From: Timema cristinae
Lineage: Eukaryota > Arthropoda > Insecta > Phasmatodea > Timematidae
Direction: 5' to 3'
NCBI GenBank assembly: GCA_039000515.1
Contig: JBCFYV010001001.1
Coordinates: 17,186,687 to 17,250,686 of the forward strand
Length of the DNA stretch: 64,000 bases
Of this stretch, positions 59,580-64,000 are shown one piece after another. Each line of letters opens with the position of its first letter. Positions within the stretch are counted from its first letter, which is position 1. The notes beneath the pieces are model-generated. The model was not told the DNA's origin, searched no databases, and worked only from the letters and a program-made list of their open reading frames with translations. A program made the translations under genes and the position numbers.

Positions 59580-60060
59580 TCAAACCAGAATGGGCTACCA
59601 TGAAGTTGGCCCCTCTTCCCCCAATGTAAACATACTATTTGTGGGTTTTTCAAAACGGAACAAACAAAAACATGTGTCTAACAATCCGGAACAAGCGAGG
59701 AACAAACGATTGCAATCAAAACACCATGAATTTTCAAAAGTGTGTGGGGGGAGATGTTTCCATGAAGTTGGCCCCTCATGAGTAAAGAAAGTGTCAAATT
59801 TACGTCATATTTGTGCAAGAACAAATACACAGCAAACGAAACTTTTTGCGGAACAATTCGGAACAAACAATGAAACAATGAAAATGTCAATTTTCTAAAT
59901 GTATGGGGTGGAGGGGGGAGGGGGGTTAGGTCTACCGTAAAGATTCCCCCCAATATAATAAGCATATCATTTTTGGGTTTATCAAAATGGATCAAACGAA
60001 AATCTTCACGGAACAATCCAGAACAAATATTGTAACCATAAAATCTTGACCTTTTCATAA
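59580..60060 (-). repeat. TTAA element copy 2: outer unit array
   Basis: Counterpart of 27,490-27,960. ORFs crossing it are by-products. Confidence 0.8.
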
Positions 60061-60368
60061 TGATAGACCAACTACGGACGTAAATGACGGATATCCAGCC
60101 AGAAATGTAATCGAAGAGAACTCTACTGAATGTATTGCTCTTTTTGCAAGCTAATCAACACTTCCCGGCCCTTGCTACTCTGATACTTCATCACTGACCA
60201 GCCAACGAAATTATCAAACACTAAGTTCAAACAGTTGACCCAAGGAGTATCAGCTTACGTCTGTGCTTCTGTGCCGACACAACAAGGCTGCTTGACGTAC
60301 ACTACCATGATAAAGCTGAAGTCATGTATCAATGCGAAACTCTAGAGTTGCTAGTGGTACTAATGCCC

Positions 60369-60587
60369 TTAAACATGATATGAAATAGAGGACTGTCTCA
60401 TCGGAAGTTAGAGTAAGTCTATTTTAAATCCTGCCATCATGGAATGTTAAACATAATACACAGTAAAAGTCTACCGCGTAGGAAGTTGGTCACCAAATGT
60501 TTTTAATTATAAACAGTGTTTGAAATTTTTGTTTTCCTCCTCTTTGGCTAATGTGAACTAAACTTAAATACTCTGTATTCCACAGCC
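60369..60587 (+). repeat. Tandem repeat right part and spacer between TTAA element copies 2 and 3
   Basis: ttaaacatgatatgaaatag, then catcggaagttagagtaagt and attttaaatcctgccatcat, continues the unit seen at 53,460-53,578. It decays by about 60,480. The rest of the spacer is unrecognised. Confidence 0.75.
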
Positions 60588-60899
60588 TTAAGGGCATTAG
60601 TACCACTGGCAACTCTAGAGCTTCGCATGGATACATGACTTCAGCTTTATTATGGTAGTGTACGTCAAGCAGCCTTGTTGTGTCGGCACAGAAGCACAGA
60701 CGTAAGCTGATACTCCTTGGGTCAACTGTTTGAACTTAGTGTTTGATAATTTCGTTGGCTGGTCAGTGATGGAGTATCCGAGTAGAAAGGGCCGGGATGT
60801 GTTGATTAGCTTGCAAAAAGAGCAATACATTCAGTAGAGCTCTCTTCGATTACATTTCTGGCTGGATATCCGTCATTTACGTCCGTAGTTGGTCTATAA

Positions 60900-61375
60900 T
60901 TATGAAAAGGTCAAGATTTTATGATTACAATCTTTGTTCTGGATTTTTCCGCGAAAATTTTCGTTTGTTCCGTTTTGATAAACCCAACAATGATATGCTT
61001 ATTATATTGGGGGAAAACTTTACGGTAGACCCCCCCCCCCTCTCCCCCCATACATTTGGAAAATTTACATTTTCATTGTTTCATTGTTTGTTCCGAATTG
61101 TTCCGCAAAAAGTTTCGTTTGCTGTGTATTTTTTCTTGCACAAATAGGACATAAATTTGACACTTTCTTTACTCATGAGGGGCCAACTTCATGGAAACAT
61201 CTCCCCCCCCACACACTTTTAAAAATTCATGGTGTTTTGATTGCAATCGTTTGTTCCTCGCTTGTTCCGGATTGTTAGACACATGTTTTTGCTTGTTCTA
61301 TTTTGAAAAACCCACAAATAGTATGTTTACATTGCGGGAAGAGGGGCCAACTTCAAGGTAGCCCATTCTGGTTTG
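60900..61375 (+). repeat. TTAA element copy 3: direct unit array
   Basis: Counterpart of 27,490-27,960. Confidence 0.8.
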
Positions 61376-62035
61376 AATAAGATCAAGGCACTTATGTTAA
61401 ATTAATATATTTTTAAATGATATCGATATTTTATAATCCATAAATACTCAAACCTATTGTTTTTAATCAAATAGCTGTAGGAATGATAAGATAATATTGA
61501 AAATTAACTATGTATCCTATTTGTTTGTCATGTTTGTAAAATCTATATAAACGATTAGACGCTGAAATTAAACGATGGGATGGGAATTTTTTTTTAAACT
61601 AAATTTTTATAAATCAATATTATATTTACCAGAATTCAAGAGTTTAGCTGTTAAAAGACTTTATTGCATAGCTATTTTTTATTTTCCATTTGTAATGGCA
61701 CGTGTTTGATTTAGTCATGTGCATTCATTTCGATTTTTTGTTTAATTTATTAGTTTGGTTTTTTTGACAAATTTTTAGCAATTTTTTAAAATTTCAGGCT
61801 ATTCTATAGATATTTTTAATCAATTTTTTTGGAAATTTATTCTAGGTCCTGTTAGTAAACTTTGATTTGAAAAAATAATTTTTACTGTCGAGGAGTTTCT
61901 TAGTCTTCTTCGTAAGTGTCAGAGTTGGAATAATTGACATTTCCTTCCAATCATGTCTCTTTGCGGTCAAAGGTACTACTTACTACATCATAACAGTAAT
62001 AGTACCAAACAAAAGGAGGGTGCGATGTCAATACT

Positions 62036-62329
62036 TTAGGATAACCTAATTATGAGCTCTCTTGAGGGGTGGGGGAAGAAGGAGGTAAGATCTCGGCTAT
62101 CTTTCGGTAATTTCACAACAGCCCAATTAGACGAAACCAATATTTTGAAGCTTAGGACGAAGCGAGGCCTAAAAAAATATTTTTCTTTATTATGAGTTTT
62201 ATGGCATGCAATAAGTTGAAGACCAAGTTTTTGTATTTCTGACTTGCTCCACCATTTTATTGCTTTTTTGTGCATAGTGAGCGAATCAAAGACAATATTT
62301 TTCATACTTTGAAACAGAGGGTGGGACAT
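62036..62329 (-). pseudogene. 97-codon ORF of TTAA element copy 3
   Basis: Homologous to the 99-codon ORF of copies 1 and 2 over about 70 residues, with several amino-acid changes. The N-terminus comes from the extra sequence, and the C-terminus is frameshifted. Confidence 0.3.
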
Positions 62330-62702
62330 TCTTTACTTGACGCCCTGTGTTACTATACAGGTCGCACATACAAAAGGCCATCATCTCTAGTGACACTAGT
62401 TTATTTAGCGTTTGTAGGAGATCTAAGAACTAACAAACTAAAATATAATGCACAATAATCTGGAACAAACTAATAAAGTTATAAAATAAAAATAAAATTT
62501 TTGTTATTTTATCCCGTTGAGGTGAGGAAACGGAGCTTAGCATAGTGATAAAAATATAATAATTTAAAACTATCAACATGAAATAAACACATTTTTTTTA
62601 AAGAAATTCAGGACGAAATAAAGATAAACATGTTAAGGAACTCAAACAAAATAAAAACAAACTTTAAACAAAAAATGTTCAAGTTTTGAAATAATGTGAG
62701 AG

Positions 62703-62760
62703 AGCTACTACTAGCACCGCGTCTTACTACCCGTTCGGGTTACACGCTAGCTACTACTAG
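62703..62760 (-). repeat. 34-bp solo SINE 3' module with 12-bp target duplication
   Basis: The insert 62,715-62,748 (caccgcgtcttactacccgt, then tcgggttacacgct) is flanked by perfect direct repeats agctactactag at 62,703-62,714 and 62,749-62,760. Copy 1 has a single atctactactag at this place. Confidence 0.85.
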
Positions 62761-62889
62761 AAAAAATTATCGTTTGCAAAGATAAAATACGATTTTTAAA
62801 AGTTGTATGTGTTCATGTGGAGAATATGGTTGCCATAAAGGCGTCAATCTACGCTCCTAGTGTAAATAAATCTTCTGTTGTCCTGCCAA

Positions 62890-63900
62890 AACGAAATGTG
62901 CGTTTTTTTTAGAAACCTTCCGGAACAAAAAGGAACAAATTATTGCAATCATAAAAATATGGATTTTTAAAAGATGGGGGAAGGGAGTCAACCTCATTGA
63001 CGTGCAATGTAAACATACAATTTATGGGCGTATAAAGACATATCAAACTATTTTTTCCGGAACAATCCGGGACAAACGAAGAACAAATTATTGTAATCAT
63101 AAAATATATTTTTTAAATGTTTTTAGGGGAAAAGATGGTGAGGCAGATTCGTGGAGATCCAAAGTAAACATATCATTTGTGAGCATATAAAAACGGAAGA
63201 CTGATTATTTTTTTGCGGAACAATCTGGAACTAACGAAGGAAACAGTATTGTAATCATAAAAAAAATGTTTTTAAAAGAGGAGAAGGGTGAATTCATGAA
63301 TGTCAAATGTAAAGTATAGTTAATTTTGGGGATGTATCAAAACTTAAATAATTTTTTTTTTAACAATCCGAAATAAATGATCGCAACCATAAAAATTTCA
63401 TTTATCAAAAGTGAGGGGAAGATACCGTAAAGTTGGCACTACCAATGTAAACATACCATTTGTGGGCCTATCAAAACGGACAAACGAAATTTTTGCTGGA
63501 CAATCCGAAACAAGCAAATGCAATAGTAAATACATGCATTTTTCAAAGTGGAGGGGCTACCGTAAAGTTGGCCCCTCACGAGTAAGCAAAGTGTCACAAG
63601 TTCATGTCCCATTTGTGCAAGAACAAATGCGGAACAAACGAGCCTTTTTGCGGTATAATCCGGAAACCATAAAAATGTGTGCTGTGGAGGGGTGCGGGGA
63701 GGGGGGGGGGAGGGGTGTTACTGTGAAGTTGGCCACACCAATGTAGACATCATTTGTGGGCCTATCAAAACAGAACAAACGAAAATATTTGTGGAACAAT
63801 CTGCAACAAGTGAAAAACAAACGATTGCAATAAAAAAAAACTTGAATTTTTAAATTGGGGGAGAGGGCAACTTCGCGGACGTATTTTTTTACAGTTGGTA
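62890..63900 (-). repeat. TTAA element copy 3: inverted unit array
   Basis: Counterpart of 29,400-30,200 with at least one additional unit around 63,190-63,400. ORFs across it are by-products. Confidence 0.75.
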
Positions 63901-64000
63901 CCTACGCATGGTACAAATAGTGGGATTATTTAAGAAAATATTAAATATCTATCCATGATTTCTGATATATTATTTTTGACGGAGGTATCTTTCTTATCAA

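Larger units (their letters stand above)
53575..60372 (-). mobile_element. TTAA element, copy 2 (6.8 kb, inverted)
   Basis: It is the reverse complement of copy 1 from TTAA-ggccatatgtac to tactaatgccc-TTAA. The two copies differ by the (TA)n length and a few single-base indels or substitutions. Examples are one extra A in the run at about 58,070 and one extra T/A near 55,055. It is inserted at TTAA in a tandem repeat, so the pre-insertion sequence is visible next to it. Confidence 0.9.
60588..64000 (+). mobile_element. TTAA element, copy 3 (left half, cut by window edge)
   Basis: It begins TTAA-gggcattagtaccactggc with its own left flank (tattccacagcc). It follows copy 1 from 27,174 to about 30,315, with many substitutions and indels. 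It carries a 34-bp solo SINE tail insertion, a deletion of about 70 bp next to it, and extra sequence at 62,291-62,357 that copies 1 and 2 lack. Confidence 0.9.

Noticed and set aside
59678..60058. 126-codon minus-strand ORF in copy 2
   Set aside because: It translates the degenerate unit array; related ORFs in copies 1 and 3 are broken at different points, and its Pro run comes from a C-rich tract.
27174..60372. Simple segmental inverted duplication or assembly palindrome
   Set aside because: Both copies end exactly at TTAA with different flanks, a third copy shares the left end, and the empty site of copy 2 is visible.

Overview
The window looks like nuclear DNA from an arthropod. It is AT-rich, gene-poor and densely packed with transposable elements. 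Short interstitial runs of the arthropod-type telomere unit TTAGG (about 34,960, 49,880 and 19,190) and the mix of SINEs, Penelope-like, hAT, PIF/Harbinger, pogo-like and TTAA-targeting elements support this. I cannot name the species. No bacterial, viral or organellar gene organisation is visible, and no rRNA or functional tRNA was found.

Layout. From 0 to 6.6 kb there is non-coding DNA with tRNA-derived SINEs, including one SINE nested in another with a visible 13-bp target duplication, and a minisatellite of about 145/105 bp at 4.23-5.03 kb. The only convincing host protein-coding sequence is at 7,734-8,099 on the minus strand: a GC-rich 121-aa ORF with an RVKF motif, an acidic stretch and a C-terminal membrane anchor. 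At 11.5-12.9 kb lies the 3' part of a Penelope-like element (end of the RT, a GIY-YIG endonuclease, and a hammerhead-ribozyme core in the 3' region), inactivated by an in-frame stop. From 15.4 to 24.7 kb there are four copies of one palindromic TTAA-flanked MITE, three of them split by later SINE insertions, plus a 24-unit minisatellite in which almost every unit carries an AP-1 and a CRE-like site.

The main feature is a 6.8-kb element, here called the TTAA element. It occurs at 27,174-33,987 (+), at 53,575-60,372 (inverted) and as a third, edge-truncated copy from 60,588 (+). Each visible end sits on TTAA next to a short imperfect terminal inverted repeat. The second copy interrupts a short tandem repeat exactly at TTAA, so the empty site can be read from the neighbouring unit. 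Copies 1 and 2 are almost identical over about 6.8 kb and form a giant inverted repeat around a 19.6-kb spacer; copy 3 is clearly more diverged. The element carries inverted arrays of a degenerate unit of about 150 bp and one possible spliced terminal exon, but no intact transposase, so it is presumably mobilised in trans.

The spacer between copies 1 and 2 (34-53.5 kb) holds a 41-bp minisatellite, a pogo-like fragment, a LINE split by a PIF/Harbinger element (TAA duplication, truncated transposase N-terminus), a SINE split by a hAT-like MITE, a foldback element and many SINEs. At least two SINE families with different tRNA-like heads end in the same 3' module, which also occurs alone, once as a 34-bp insertion with a perfect 12-bp target duplication. 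This suggests one LINE machinery recognises that tail.
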